In this document: positions 25,255 to 34,484 of the stretch, piece after piece
How positions within the stretch are numbered: the stretch's first letter is position 1
Layout of the letters: each line of letters begins with the position of its first letter
DNA from: Castellaniella sp049673105
Lineage (GTDB): Bacteria > Pseudomonadota > Gammaproteobacteria > Burkholderiales > Burkholderiaceae_B
DNA length: 64,000 nt
Assembly: GCF_049673105.1 (NCBI RefSeq)
Contig: NZ_JBATXG010000025.1
Span: forward strand, 124,001-188,000
Direction of reading: 5' to 3'
Program-made: the position numbers and the translations under genes
The notes under the pieces: model-generated
The model's database searches: none
The model's input: only the letters and a program-made list of their open reading frames with translations
What the model was told of the DNA's origin: nothing

Positions 25255-26751
25255 TTACTGGACGCCGCTGCGCGTATGTTCCAGCCGGTTGTCGATGTAC
25301 GCCTGGCTGCGCAGCTGATCCAACCAGTCTTCATACGCGGGGCCGATGCGGCGTTCCATGAGTTCGCGGCGGGCCTGCATGCGGCGAAATTCCTGTTCCA
25401 TGTTCTTGGTGCGGCGGTCCTCGACCTGAATCAGATGCCAGCCAAAAGGCGACTGGACCGGTTCGCTGACCTGACCGATTTGCAAGGCGTTCATGGCCTG
25501 TTCGAACGCGGGCACGGTCTCGCCGGGATTCAGCCACCCCAGATCGCCGCCCTGCGGCGCCGACGCATCCTGCGAATAGCGCTTTGCCAATTCGGCGAAG
25601 GATTCGCCATGCATGATGCGCTGGCGCAGGCTTTCCAGTGTGCTGCGGGCCTTGTCGTCATTGACGACTTTAGAGGTCTTGATGAGAATGTGCCGCGCAT
25701 GGGTCTGCGTCACCATCATGGGGCCGGAAGCCGCCTGCTGAGGCGCTCGGGCGGCAGGGGTCGGCGCGGCGGCAGGCTGTGCCGCCCGCGCCGGGCGCTG
25801 GGCGTATCCCCGGCGCAGTACCTTCAGGATGTGAAAACCGCGACCGCTCTGGAGAACGCCGGTGACCCCGCCTGCCGGCACATCGGCCACGGCACGGGCA
25901 AACAGATCCGGCCAGTCCTTCAGGGGCCGGATACCCATGTCGCCGCCCTGCAGGGCTTGGGGACCATTCGATGACGAAGCTGCCAATCCGGCAAAATCAG
26001 CGCCGGACTTCAGTTTGCGCAAAATGGCTTCGGCCTGCTGGCGCTTTTCATCCACGACGCTGTTGGCCGCGTAATCCGGCACCTCGATCAGGATCTGCGC
26101 CAGTTCGACCAGCTCCGGACCCGTGGGCGCCGCCGCAGGAGGTTCGGCTTGCGCGGGCGCCTGCTGCTGCGACGGCGACGGCATGGGATGAGCACCCTGC
26201 GTCTGCAAGAAGGCATCGATATCGCTGTCGCTGATGCTGATGCGGTCCTCGACAGAGCGCTGGCGCAGCATGTCGTCCCGCATCTGCGAGCGCAATTCGC
26301 TGCGGTACTGATCCCAGCTCATGCCTTCTGCCAGAATTTCTTTTTTCAATTGGTCGACGGTCAGGCGATTACGCTGCGCCACGCTCTGAATGGCACGATC
26401 GACCTGGGCATCGGACACCCGGATACCCAGCCGATCGGCTTCCTGGTCCTGCAAAGCCCCATTGATCATCTGCTGCAGCACCTGGCGCTTGAAGACGGCG
26501 TCTTCCGGCACCGGGATCCGCTGTTGCTGCATCTGACGGCGCACCTGGGCCTGCTTATCGGCCAGTTGCCCCAGCGTAATGACCTGTTTGTCGACGATGG
26601 CGGCGATGCCGTCGACGAATTGTTCCGCCGGCGGCGCCGCCACGGCGGGGGCGGTCTTGCCGGCTGCCTGCGCCAGCGGCGCCAGGACACTACCGCCCAG
26701 CAGCAGGGTCAGGGAAAGCGCAGCGACGGGATGACGCAAGCCAGACATCAT
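25255..26751 (-). CDS. surA: Periplasmic chaperone and peptidyl-prolyl isomerase SurA
   Basis: This 498-residue outer-membrane-protein chaperone starts with a cleavable signal peptide (cleavage near residue 29, LAQAAGK). An N-terminal SurA domain follows (VDGIAAIVDKQVITLGQLADKQAQVRRQM), then two parvulin domains. The second one (ARHILIKTSKVVNDDKAR to GWHLIQVEDRR) keeps the classic motif SQDASAPQGGDLGWLNPGE. The first is more divergent. Two linkers rich in Pro, Ala and Gln (about residues 193-212 and 325-345) make it longer than the E. coli protein. It overlaps the lptD stop and would assist folding of LptD. Confidence 0.93.
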   Translation of the reverse strand: MMSGLRHPVAALSLTLLLGGSVLAPLAQAAGKTAPAVAAPPAEQFVDGIAAIVDKQVITLGQLADKQAQVRRQMQQQRIPVPEDAVFKRQVLQQMINGALQDQEADRLGIRVSDAQVDRAIQSVAQRNRLTVDQLKKEILAEGMSWDQYRSELRSQMRDDMLRQRSVEDRISISDSDIDAFLQTQGAHPMPSPSQQQAPAQAEPPAAAPTGPELVELAQILIEVPDYAANSVVDEKRQQAEAILRKLKSGADFAGLAASSSNGPQALQGGDMGIRPLKDWPDLFARAVADVPAGGVTGVLQSGRGFHILKVLRRGYAQRPARAAQPAAAPTPAARAPQQAASGPMMVTQTHARHILIKTSKVVNDDKARSTLESLRQRIMHGESFAELAKRYSQDASAPQGGDLGWLNPGETVPAFEQAMNALQIGQVSEPVQSPFGWHLIQVEDRRTKNMEQEFRRMQARRELMERRIGPAYEDWLDQLRSQAYIDNRLEHTRSGVQ

Positions 26752-29117
26752 TCGTACCTCTCGAAAACAGTTTTTTCAGGGATGGGAGGAGTCACGGACT
26801 GATACCCCGTAATTCGTTCGGACAGCATGGACATGGGATCGGTGCCAAGCGCACCCAAACCCGTGAGTTCCAACTGCAGGAAAAGCGCAGTATTAGTTTT
26901 TTCCGCCGACACGGCATAACGCTGCAGCACGGCGCGCGCAGCCCAGCCGCCATCGCCCCGGTATTCCAACCCGACAATGGACTGGGTATTGCGCTTTTCA
27001 ACCAGGGAATAATCATAACGGCCCACCCCGAACCAGCGCCGGGCCAGGGGCCACTGGGTGCTGAAGCTGATCTGCTCGCGCGACAATTGTTCTGCGTCGG
27101 CTGGCAGGATCTGATAGGGGTCGGTGTACAGATTGGGGTCGCGTTCGTAGCGATAGGACAGCGACATGGTCGCCAGGCGTTTGGGCGTCCAGCGCACGCC
27201 GGCGCTGAGCCGGTTGCGCTTCTGGGTCTCATGATCGAACTGACCATCAAAAAACAGCGAAAAGCGGTCGGTCAGCGCCGCCTTGGCCCCCACCAGATAA
27301 TCGGATTCCGTCGCCTTGCGCGGCGTCTGGCTGGGAAGGGTGACTTGTTGATCATCGAAATAAAAGCGCTGCGCAGCCGACAGCGACAAGCGCTCGAATC
27401 CGGTGTCGGCATCCAGCCAGCGGGTGGTCAGCCCCGCCGTCAACTGATTGGCATTGGCGATCCGGTCCCAGCCGCCGCTGAAGATGTTTTCATCAAAGGC
27501 CTGCTGATAACTGAACGATGCCATGCCCGTGTCGAATACCGGCAGCCCGGATTGATCCCGGTACGGCACATACAGGTAATACAGGCGCGGCTCCAGCGTC
27601 TGGATCGCAGCATTGCCAAACCAGGATGAATCGCGTTCCAGCGTCAGGCCGGCATCCACCGAAGCGATGGGCAGCACTCGCGTCTGGACGCTGGGCCGTC
27701 CCCGCAATTCAGGCGGCAAGCCCTGGATCTCGCCATAGAACCAGTCGGTGTTGTACTGGCTCATGTGCACACCGACTTTCGGGGTCAGGTACGCGCCGGG
27801 CAAGACGAATGGCCTGGCGATCGAGGTATACGAGGTCATGCGCGTGCCGTTGGGCATCAGTCGCTTGCCGGATTCCTCGGGGAAGGCATCCCCACGGTAG
27901 ATAGGGGCCACAAAACGGGTGGCGTAGTTATCCGACACCACATCAAAACCGTTCCAGTTGTAGTGCTGAGCGCGGAAATAAAGTTCCGGCAGCTTGTCGT
28001 AAGGCGGGGCCAGGAACGAACCGGTGCTGTCCTGCAGCGTCTGATAGCGGTAGAACTGCAGAGAACCGCTGAAATGCGACCCACCCGACCATGTCAGCAA
28101 GGCTTGGCTGGGCATGTAGGTAATGGCGGCGTCCGTCAGGCCAAACGAGGAAAAATCCCGGAAATAGTCGTCGTCCGATACTTTGCGGGCATCCAGGTAG
28201 GCCTGCAGACCGTACCCCAGTTCCTGGGTATGCTGCACCGAATACATCCAGCGTTTATCGCCGGTCTGGCGGTCGCGCATGATATAGGTGCCAAACAACT
28301 CGGAATGCGACGATTCGCCCAGGTGGCGGAATTCCGTGCCCAGCAACAGACCGCGTTTGCTCATGTAGCGCGGAAACAGGGTGGCGTCGTAGTTGGGCGC
28401 CAGATTCAAGTAATACGGGGTCGTCAGTTCCAGCCCCGCGTTGGACGAGGTGCCGTAGGTCGGGGTCAGAAATCCGCTCTTGCGGTCCCGCCCCAGCGGA
28501 AATGTCAGGTAGGGCGAATACAGAATGGGAACGCCCTTGAAGCGCAACACGCCGTTGCGGGCCGCGCCTTCGTTTTCATCCAGATACAGATCGACGCGGC
28601 TGGCGTCGATATACCAGGCGGGATCGGGCCCCGACCAGCCCGTATAGCGCACATCAGTCAGACGCATGTGCTGGCGGCTGAGGATCTCGGCTTGCTCGGC
28701 CTGGCCTTTTCCTGCGGACGCCCCCAACCAGAACCGGGGCGCTTCGACGCTGCCTTGGCTGGTGCGTGTGTTGAATCGTAGATGCGGTCCCCGCACGATG
28801 CTGCCGTCGCGCATCAGCAGGCCATTGCCACGGACGTCCGTATCGCCCGTCTTCTGGTCGTATTCGATGCGGTCGCCCTTTATCACACCATCCAGGCGGC
28901 GAACCTGCGCATTGCCCCGCAGGATGACTCGTTCCTGGGCATCGCGCGTGATGTCATCCCCGATCAGGAAGGATGGCAGCTCGTCGTCCTTTGGGACGGG
29001 GTGCAGACGCAAGCCGTCCGCCATGCGCAATTCGCCAACCGGAACCGGGGGGTCCGCAGCCAATGCCGGGGCCGACAAGACGGCGCTCAGGAGGATGATG
29101 CGGCTGATCCAATGCAC
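26748..29117 (-). CDS. lptD: LPS-assembly protein LptD
   Basis: This 789-residue outer-membrane protein inserts LPS into the outer leaflet. It has a signal peptide (about residues 1-20), an N-terminal OstA-like jellyroll (DDITRDAQERVILRGNAQVRRLDGVIKGDRIEYDQKTGDTDVRGNG), and a long C-terminal beta-barrel starting at PILYSPYLTFPLGRDRKSGFLTPTYGTSSNAGLELTTPYYLNLAPNYDATLFPRY, a well conserved LptD block. It starts with GTG at 29117 after AGAGGA. No cysteine occurs anywhere in the translation, unlike E. coli LptD, which depends on two disulfides. surA follows with overlap. Confidence 0.93.
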   Translation of the reverse strand: MHWISRIILLSAVLSAPALAADPPVPVGELRMADGLRLHPVPKDDELPSFLIGDDITRDAQERVILRGNAQVRRLDGVIKGDRIEYDQKTGDTDVRGNGLLMRDGSIVRGPHLRFNTRTSQGSVEAPRFWLGASAGKGQAEQAEILSRQHMRLTDVRYTGWSGPDPAWYIDASRVDLYLDENEGAARNGVLRFKGVPILYSPYLTFPLGRDRKSGFLTPTYGTSSNAGLELTTPYYLNLAPNYDATLFPRYMSKRGLLLGTEFRHLGESSHSELFGTYIMRDRQTGDKRWMYSVQHTQELGYGLQAYLDARKVSDDDYFRDFSSFGLTDAAITYMPSQALLTWSGGSHFSGSLQFYRYQTLQDSTGSFLAPPYDKLPELYFRAQHYNWNGFDVVSDNYATRFVAPIYRGDAFPEESGKRLMPNGTRMTSYTSIARPFVLPGAYLTPKVGVHMSQYNTDWFYGEIQGLPPELRGRPSVQTRVLPIASVDAGLTLERDSSWFGNAAIQTLEPRLYYLYVPYRDQSGLPVFDTGMASFSYQQAFDENIFSGGWDRIANANQLTAGLTTRWLDADTGFERLSLSAAQRFYFDDQQVTLPSQTPRKATESDYLVGAKAALTDRFSLFFDGQFDHETQKRNRLSAGVRWTPKRLATMSLSYRYERDPNLYTDPYQILPADAEQLSREQISFSTQWPLARRWFGVGRYDYSLVEKRNTQSIVGLEYRGDGGWAARAVLQRYAVSAEKTNTALFLQLELTGLGALGTDPMSMLSERITGYQSVTPPIPEKTVFERYE

Positions 29118-29131
29118 GAAGACCGGGTCCT

Positions 29132-29233
29132 CTAGGGTGAAATGAGAAAATGGCCGACCAACAGCACCATAGCGATCAGCGACCCAGTATTATAGAGAAG
29201 CCACGCCATCCGCGTGTGATCCGCTGTTTTCAT
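29132..29233 (-). CDS. Possible 33-residue single-pass membrane peptide ahead of lptD
   Basis: An ATG at 29233 preceded by AGGGGG at good spacing opens a 33-codon frame ending TAG at 29132, 14 bases before the lptD GTG. It begins MKTADHTRMAW and carries one hydrophobic stretch, NTGSLIAMVLLVGHFLIS, near its C-terminus. Small membrane peptides of this form are easily missed by annotation. Against it, a TATAAT-like box at 29194-29189 on the same strand falls inside the frame and could be the lptD promoter. The frame also starts only 16 bases from the divergent amgK gene. No known homologue is claimed. Confidence 0.35.
   Translation of the reverse strand: MKTADHTRMAWLLYNTGSLIAMVLLVGHFLISP
29189..29194 (-). 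promoter_or_regulatory. TATAAT box, possible lptD promoter
   Basis: A perfect -10 hexamer lies about 70 bases before the lptD start on the minus strand. No good -35 hexamer is seen 16-18 bases upstream, so promoter strength is uncertain. Confidence 0.35.
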
Positions 29234-29249
29234 TGTCACGACCCCCTAC

Positions 29250-30299
29250 ATGACCGATACCCGCACCCTGGACGCCCGCCTGACGGCGCTGCGCCGCTGG
29301 CTGGACGCCCATGCCGCCCCTCTGGGCCTGCAACCCGATACGCTGGCCCCTGTCTCGGGGGATGCCAGCTTTCGCCGCTACTTTCGCCTGCAGGCGGCCC
29401 ACGACACGCTGATCGTGATGGATGCGCCGCCGCCTCACGAAGACTGCGGACCGTTTGTGACGATCGCCCGGCGGCTGGCGGCGAGCGGCCTGCACGTGCC
29501 CGCCATCCTGGCCCAGGATCAGGAACAGGGGTTCCTGCTGCTCAGCGATCTGGGCAGGCAGACCTTCCATGAAGCCATCCAGGCGGGTCTGTGCCAGGAC
29601 GACGCCGCCTGGCAACAACATATGCGCGGGGTGCTGCGGGCGCTGGTCCGCCTGCAGCAATGCCCGACCGACGGATTGCCGGCCTACGACCAGGCCCGCC
29701 TGCAGCAAGAACTCTCCCTGTTTCCCCAGTGGTATCTGCAGACGCATCTGGGCCACACGCCCGATGCCGGCACCCAGGCCATGCTGGACAAGACCTTCGA
29801 TTTGCTGGCCCGCGAAACCGCCGCCCAGCCTCAGGTGTTCGTCCACCGCGACTTCCATTCCCCCAATCTGATGATCGGGCCCGGCGCCCCGGACTTCACC
29901 CCCGGCATCATCGACTTCCAGGACGCACTGCACGGGCCGATCAGCTATGACCTCGCCTCTCTGGTCATGGATGCCCGCACCACCTGGGACGAGCCGCAAC
30001 AACTGGACTGGGCCATCCGCTACTGGGAATACGCCAGGGCCGCCGGCCTGCCGGTGCCGGCTGACTTCGCCCAGTTCCATCAGCAGTACGAATGGATGAG
30101 CCTGCAGCGCAATCTGCGCATTCTGGGGGTCTTCGCCCGCCTGTCCCACCGCGACGGCAAGCATCACTATCTGGATCACATGCCCAGGGTGCGCGCCTAC
30201 GTGCGCCAGGTGGCCGGGCGCTACACCGTGTTCCATCCTTTGCTGCGCCTGCTGGATCAGGTCGAACAAGTGCCGCTGCAAAACGGCTATTCCTTCTGA
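29250..30299 (+). CDS. amgK: N-acetylmuramate/N-acetylglucosamine anomeric kinase
   Basis: This 349-residue aminoglycoside-phosphotransferase-fold kinase contains GDASFRRYFRLQ near the start, the catalytic loop VFVHRDFHSPNLMIG and the metal-binding GIIDFQDALHGPISYDLASL. This arrangement and the adjacent nucleotidyltransferase identify AmgK of the MurU recycling pathway, which phosphorylates MurNAc at the anomeric position so that UDP-MurNAc can be rebuilt without the fosfomycin-sensitive MurA step. The stop overlaps the murU start (TGATG). It is divergent from lptD. Confidence 0.9.
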   Translation: MTDTRTLDARLTALRRWLDAHAAPLGLQPDTLAPVSGDASFRRYFRLQAAHDTLIVMDAPPPHEDCGPFVTIARRLAASGLHVPAILAQDQEQGFLLLSDLGRQTFHEAIQAGLCQDDAAWQQHMRGVLRALVRLQQCPTDGLPAYDQARLQQELSLFPQWYLQTHLGHTPDAGTQAMLDKTFDLLARETAAQPQVFVHRDFHSPNLMIGPGAPDFTPGIIDFQDALHGPISYDLASLVMDARTTWDEPQQLDWAIRYWEYARAAGLPVPADFAQFHQQYEWMSLQRNLRILGVFARLSHRDGKHHYLDHMPRVRAYVRQVAGRYTVFHPLLRLLDQVEQVPLQNGYSF

Positions 30300-31003
30300 T
30301 GCGCGCCATGATCCTGGCGGCGGGGCGCGGCGAACGCATGCGCCCGCTGACCGACACCTGCCCCAAACCGCTGCTGCCCGTCGGCGGGCAGGCGCTGATC
30401 GTATGGCATCTGCAGCGCCTGGCGCGCGCCGGCATCCTGGACATCGTGATCAACCATGCCTGGCTGGGCGCGCAGATCGAAGCCGCGCTCGGCGACGGCA
30501 GCGCCTGGGGCGTGCGCCTGCGCTATTCCGCCGAACCCTCCGCCCTGGAAACCGCCGGCGGGATCGCCCGCGCCCTGCCGTTTTTCCGGGACCGGCCCTT
30601 TCTGGTCATCAATGGCGACGTCTGGTGCGACTGGGACCCCGCCCAGGCCCATCGCTGGGCGGCGCACTGGCCTGCGCAGACGCTGGCCCACCTGCTGCTG
30701 ATCGACAATCCCCCCCACCACCCTGCCGGCGATTTTCACCTGCAGGCCGATGGCCAGGTCGCACTGCCGACCGACGGCGCCGCTGCCCTGACCTTCGCCG
30801 GCATCGGCCTGTATCGCCCTGCACTGTTCGCCGCCACGCCCGCCGACCGCCCCACCCCTCTGGCGCCGCTACTGCGCCAGGCCATGAACCAGGGTGCCGT
30901 GCAGGGGTCGCGCCACACGGGTCGCTGGGTCGATGTCGGCACGCCCGAGCGGCTGCAGGCGCTGGACCAGGCCCTGAGACAAAACGCAGCAGCCGACCGA
31001 TAA
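30299..31003 (+). CDS. murU: N-acetylmuramate alpha-1-phosphate uridylyltransferase
   Basis: This 234-residue nucleotidyltransferase has MRAMILAAGRGERMRPLTDTCPKPLLPVGGQALI as its nucleotide-binding N-terminus, FLVINGDVWCDWD for metal binding, and a C-terminal VDVGTPERLQALDQAL. It makes UDP-MurNAc from MurNAc-1-phosphate and works directly after AmgK. The ATG at 30299 overlaps the amgK stop; the longer open frame upstream repeats amgK in another phase. The stop codon sits in the loop of a 9-bp hairpin. Confidence 0.9.
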   Translation: MRAMILAAGRGERMRPLTDTCPKPLLPVGGQALIVWHLQRLARAGILDIVINHAWLGAQIEAALGDGSAWGVRLRYSAEPSALETAGGIARALPFFRDRPFLVINGDVWCDWDPAQAHRWAAHWPAQTLAHLLLIDNPPHHPAGDFHLQADGQVALPTDGAAALTFAGIGLYRPALFAATPADRPTPLAPLLRQAMNQGAVQGSRHTGRWVDVGTPERLQALDQALRQNAAADR

Positions 31004-31015
31004 ACATCGGCTGCT
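30988..31015 (+). terminator. Hairpin over the murU stop codon, possible terminator
   Basis: AGCAGCCGA and TCGGCTGCT form nine base pairs around a ten-base loop that contains the murU TAA. The following bases are AAAATGAG, so a T-tract is missing. It may end the amgK-murU message weakly or protect the 3' end. Confidence 0.35.
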
Positions 31016-31196
31016 AAAATGAGAACAGAGTCAGCCGGGCCGGCGATCACGCCGATCACCCCGACTCGGGCGCCTTCTATCCAGTTCTGGCAATTCGCAA
31101 CCGTCTGTAGATCGCTGAGCGATGACGGCAGCAAACCGTTTATCCTAACGGACTTTGGCGCCCTGCCCCACGCCTCGCCGCTTCAGGAATTTCGTC

Positions 31197-31922
31197 ATGT
31201 CTTTCGGCTCCAACCGCCCCACCTTCAAACCTACTCCCTATGGCTACACCCGCCGCAGCCGCCGTGGCATTCCGCGCTGGTTGCTGCTGCTGATTACCGG
31301 CATCGTGCTGGGCGCCGGCGGTGTCCTGTTCCTGCAGCGCAGCTACGGCCCGCAGCGCCTGACTGTCGAGCAATCCGAACAACTGCGCATGGATCTGAAC
31401 ACGGCCAATCTGGAAAACCAGCGCATCAACACCGAATCCAAGACCTTGCGCCAGAATCTGGAGCAAACACAAGCCGCGCAAAAGCAGCAAGACAGCCAGA
31501 TCGAACTGCTGCGCAAGCATGCTGCCGACATGGAAGCCGGCGTCGCCGGCCTGATCGCCGCGATTCCGCCCGATCCCCGCGGCACGTCACCCGGCATTCG
31601 CAGCGCCGACATGGTCCTGGGCAGCGAGGGCCTGAGCTACCAGGTCCTGCTGATCCAAGATCTGAAAGAAGGCAACACCCAGGTCCCCAACATGCGGGGC
31701 GAAGTCAAACTGATCGGTTCCGGCACCTACCCCAACGGCAACACCGCTTATGTGGACCTGGGTTCGCAGCCCCTGAACATGGGGCGCTACACCGTGATCA
31801 GCGGCCAAACCGAGCTGCCCAAGGCCTACCGGCTGCATCAGGTCACCGTCCAGATCATGGGCGAGGACTCGGACAAGGTCATTGCCACACGCACTTTCAG
31901 GGTCACGGCGGCGAAGAAATAA
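31197..31922 (+). CDS. Membrane-anchored coiled-coil protein, function unknown
   Basis: This 241-residue protein has a basic N-terminus, one membrane segment (about residues 25-45, GIPRWLLLLITGIVLGAGGVLFL), then a predicted coiled coil rich in Gln, Glu and Asn (about 52-105). A C-terminal beta-rich domain follows, with GLSYQVLLIQDLKEG, NTAYVDLGSQPLNMGRYTVISGQTELP and a final TRTFRVTAAKK. It resembles conserved DUF6776-type proteins of Burkholderiales. A periplasmic location is likely. The ATG at 31197 follows AGGAAT. No function is assigned. Confidence 0.75.
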   Translation: MSFGSNRPTFKPTPYGYTRRSRRGIPRWLLLLITGIVLGAGGVLFLQRSYGPQRLTVEQSEQLRMDLNTANLENQRINTESKTLRQNLEQTQAAQKQQDSQIELLRKHAADMEAGVAGLIAAIPPDPRGTSPGIRSADMVLGSEGLSYQVLLIQDLKEGNTQVPNMRGEVKLIGSGTYPNGNTAYVDLGSQPLNMGRYTVISGQTELPKAYRLHQVTVQIMGEDSDKVIATRTFRVTAAKK

Positions 31923-31924
31923 GC

Positions 31925-31975
31925 AGGGCCGCATTCATGCGGCCCTGACCCTGCAACGGGGGCGAACGCCCCCGG
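31925..31975. terminator. Two adjacent hairpins between convergent genes
   Basis: CAGGGCCGCAT/ATGCGGCCCTG (31925-31948) and CGGGGGCG/CGCCCCCG (31958-31975) form perfect stems with minimal loops between the convergent coiled-coil gene and glnQ. Neither is followed by a clear T-tract. Their position argues for bidirectional termination. Confidence 0.5.
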
Positions 31976-31986
31976 GCTGTGCGCGA

Positions 31987-32711
<725 letters not shown>

Positions 32712-32715
<4 letters not shown>

Positions 32716-33551
32716 ACGATGCGGGTCCTGTGTTCAATGAACTTGAGCGCCAGCGCGATGAAGCCGGTCATGATCAGGTAGATCACCGCCACCGCCCCCC
32801 AGATTTCAACCGCCCGGAAATTGCCCGCAATGATTTCCTGCCCCTGACGGGTCAGTTCGGCGACCCCGATCACGATGAACAAAGAGGAATCCTTGAGGCT
32901 GATGATGCATTGATTACCCATGGTGGGAATCATGCGCCGCAAGGCCACGGGACCGATGATGCGGGTCAGGATTTTGTAGAAGGGCAGGCCCATGGCCTGG
33001 CCGGCTTCTTGTAGACCCTTGGGCACCGACTGCAGGCCGCCGCGCACGATTTCAGCGATATAGGCCCCCGAATTGATCATCAGAGTGACCGTTGCTGCCG
33101 TAAAGCCATCGATGCGCAGATTGACCATCAGCGGCAAGGCGAAGTAGATGAACATCACCTGCACCACGATCGGGGTGCCGCGCATCAGCAGAATATAGAT
33201 CTGGGACACGACGGACAATGCGATGGGCACCCAGGCCAGAAACCGCCAGACCAGCACAGCCAGCACCAGCAGCCGCGCCACCCACCAGACGGCATCGGGC
33301 ACCCCGGCCAGCGGACCGGCGACCAGCCAGGACGCCAATTGCGACAGCCCATACAGCACTGCCAGCGCCACGACGCTCCAGCCCAGCGAACGCCGCGAAA
33401 CCGGCACCGGCACATAGGTGACGATCACCCCGGACAAGCCGCCGATGAGCGCCCCCCCGACCAGCCCGATCACGGTGATCTGGACGGTCATCCAGGCGCC
33501 GGCCATCAGGTCGGGCCAGGCCGCCCAGATGGCGGACCATTCGAATGTCAC
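32712..33551 (-). CDS. Polar amino-acid ABC transporter permease (GlnP-like) with extra membrane segments
   Basis: This 279-residue permease is longer than typical GlnP (about 220). The conserved EAA loop reads LQSVPKGLQEAGQAMGLPFYKILTRIIGPVALRRMIPTMGNQ, and LLMRGTPIVVQVMFIYFALP is the usual second-segment motif. Between the first membrane helix and that motif lies an insert of about 55 residues (about 52-106) predicted to contain two more hydrophobic segments. The single permease probably forms a homodimer. It lies 12 bases after the binding-protein gene. Confidence 0.9.
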
Positions 33552-33563
33552 GACAGATCCCGA

Positions 33564-34313
33564 TTAGTCTGGTTTCTTGCCGAACCAGGTTTCATACAGC
33601 TTGTCGTAGGTGCCGTTGGCTTTCAGGTCGGCCAGGGCCTTGTTGACGACCGGGACCAGCTTGCTGTCCTTCGGAAAGGCGATGCCATAGAAATCGCCGC
33701 TTTTCAGGGAACCGACGACCTTGACCTTGCCCTGACCGGCGGTCTTGGCGTAGTACTGGACGTTGGGCGTATCGTGCACCACGGCGTCCACGCGACCGGT
33801 CGCCAGTTCCAGGAAGGCGTTGTCGATGTTCGGGAAAAGCTTCAGTTTGGCCGACGGCACGTTGGCTTTCATGTAGTCCACCGTGGCGGTGCCGATCTTG
33901 ACGGCCACGGTCTTGTTTTCCAGATCTTTTGCGGTCTTGATGGCGCTGTCCTGGGCCACCAGAATCGCCAGACCGGATTCATAGTAGGGATCTGAAAAAT
34001 CGATGACCTTGGCGCGATCCGGGCGGATGGTGATGCCGGCCAGCGCCACGTCGATGTTGCGCGTCTGCAGGCCCGGAATGATGCCGTTGAAGTCCATGGG
34101 TTGCAGGCGGTATTTCAGATTGGCCTGCTTGGCGATGGCTTCCCACAACTGCACGTCAAACCCGGTGTATTTGCCGTCCTGCTTGAATTCGAATGGCACG
34201 AAGGCGGTATCGGTCGCAACGACGAGTTCCTTGTCAGCCGCCTGAGCGGTCGGCAAGGCGAGAGTAAAGGCCAACCCCAGCAGGGCGGCTTTCAGGGATT
34301 TGGGCAACATCAT
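33564..34313 (-). CDS. glnH: Glutamine ABC transporter periplasmic binding protein
   Basis: This 249-residue family-3 solute-binding protein has a signal peptide ending AQAADKE (about residue 25). The mature part KELVVATDTAFVPFEFKQDGKYTGFDVQLWEAIAKQANLKYRLQPMDFNGIIPGLQTRNIDVALAGITIRPDR closely follows E. coli GlnH. Ligand-contact residues of the GlnH type are present in AGITIRPDR and in the final VVHDTPNVQYY region. It is the first gene of the glnHPQ operon. Confidence 0.92.
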   Translation of the reverse strand: MMLPKSLKAALLGLAFTLALPTAQAADKELVVATDTAFVPFEFKQDGKYTGFDVQLWEAIAKQANLKYRLQPMDFNGIIPGLQTRNIDVALAGITIRPDRAKVIDFSDPYYESGLAILVAQDSAIKTAKDLENKTVAVKIGTATVDYMKANVPSAKLKLFPNIDNAFLELATGRVDAVVHDTPNVQYYAKTAGQGKVKVVGSLKSGDFYGIAFPKDSKLVPVVNKALADLKANGTYDKLYETWFGKKPD

Positions 34314-34381
34314 TCTAGGTCTCCTTGTGGGATGGTTCCAGGGCGGCCCTCAGGCCGCGCCAGACTTTTATCTTAACTGAA

Positions 34382-34425
34382 AGGCCCGGCGGTCCTGCCC
34401 AAAAACTGGCAAAAACCCCGGGCCT
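34382..34425 (-). terminator. Probable terminator after metQ
   Basis: AGGCCCGG and CCGGGCCT pair perfectly across a 28-base loop that itself contains a TGCC/GGCA stem. On the minus strand TTTC follows. It lies 60 bases past the metQ stop and before the glnH promoter region. Confidence 0.45.
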
Positions 34426-34484
34426 CTTGGCCATTCTGGGGAAATCCCCTAGCGCGCCGGGGAATTCCAAAATGCTCAGGACGA

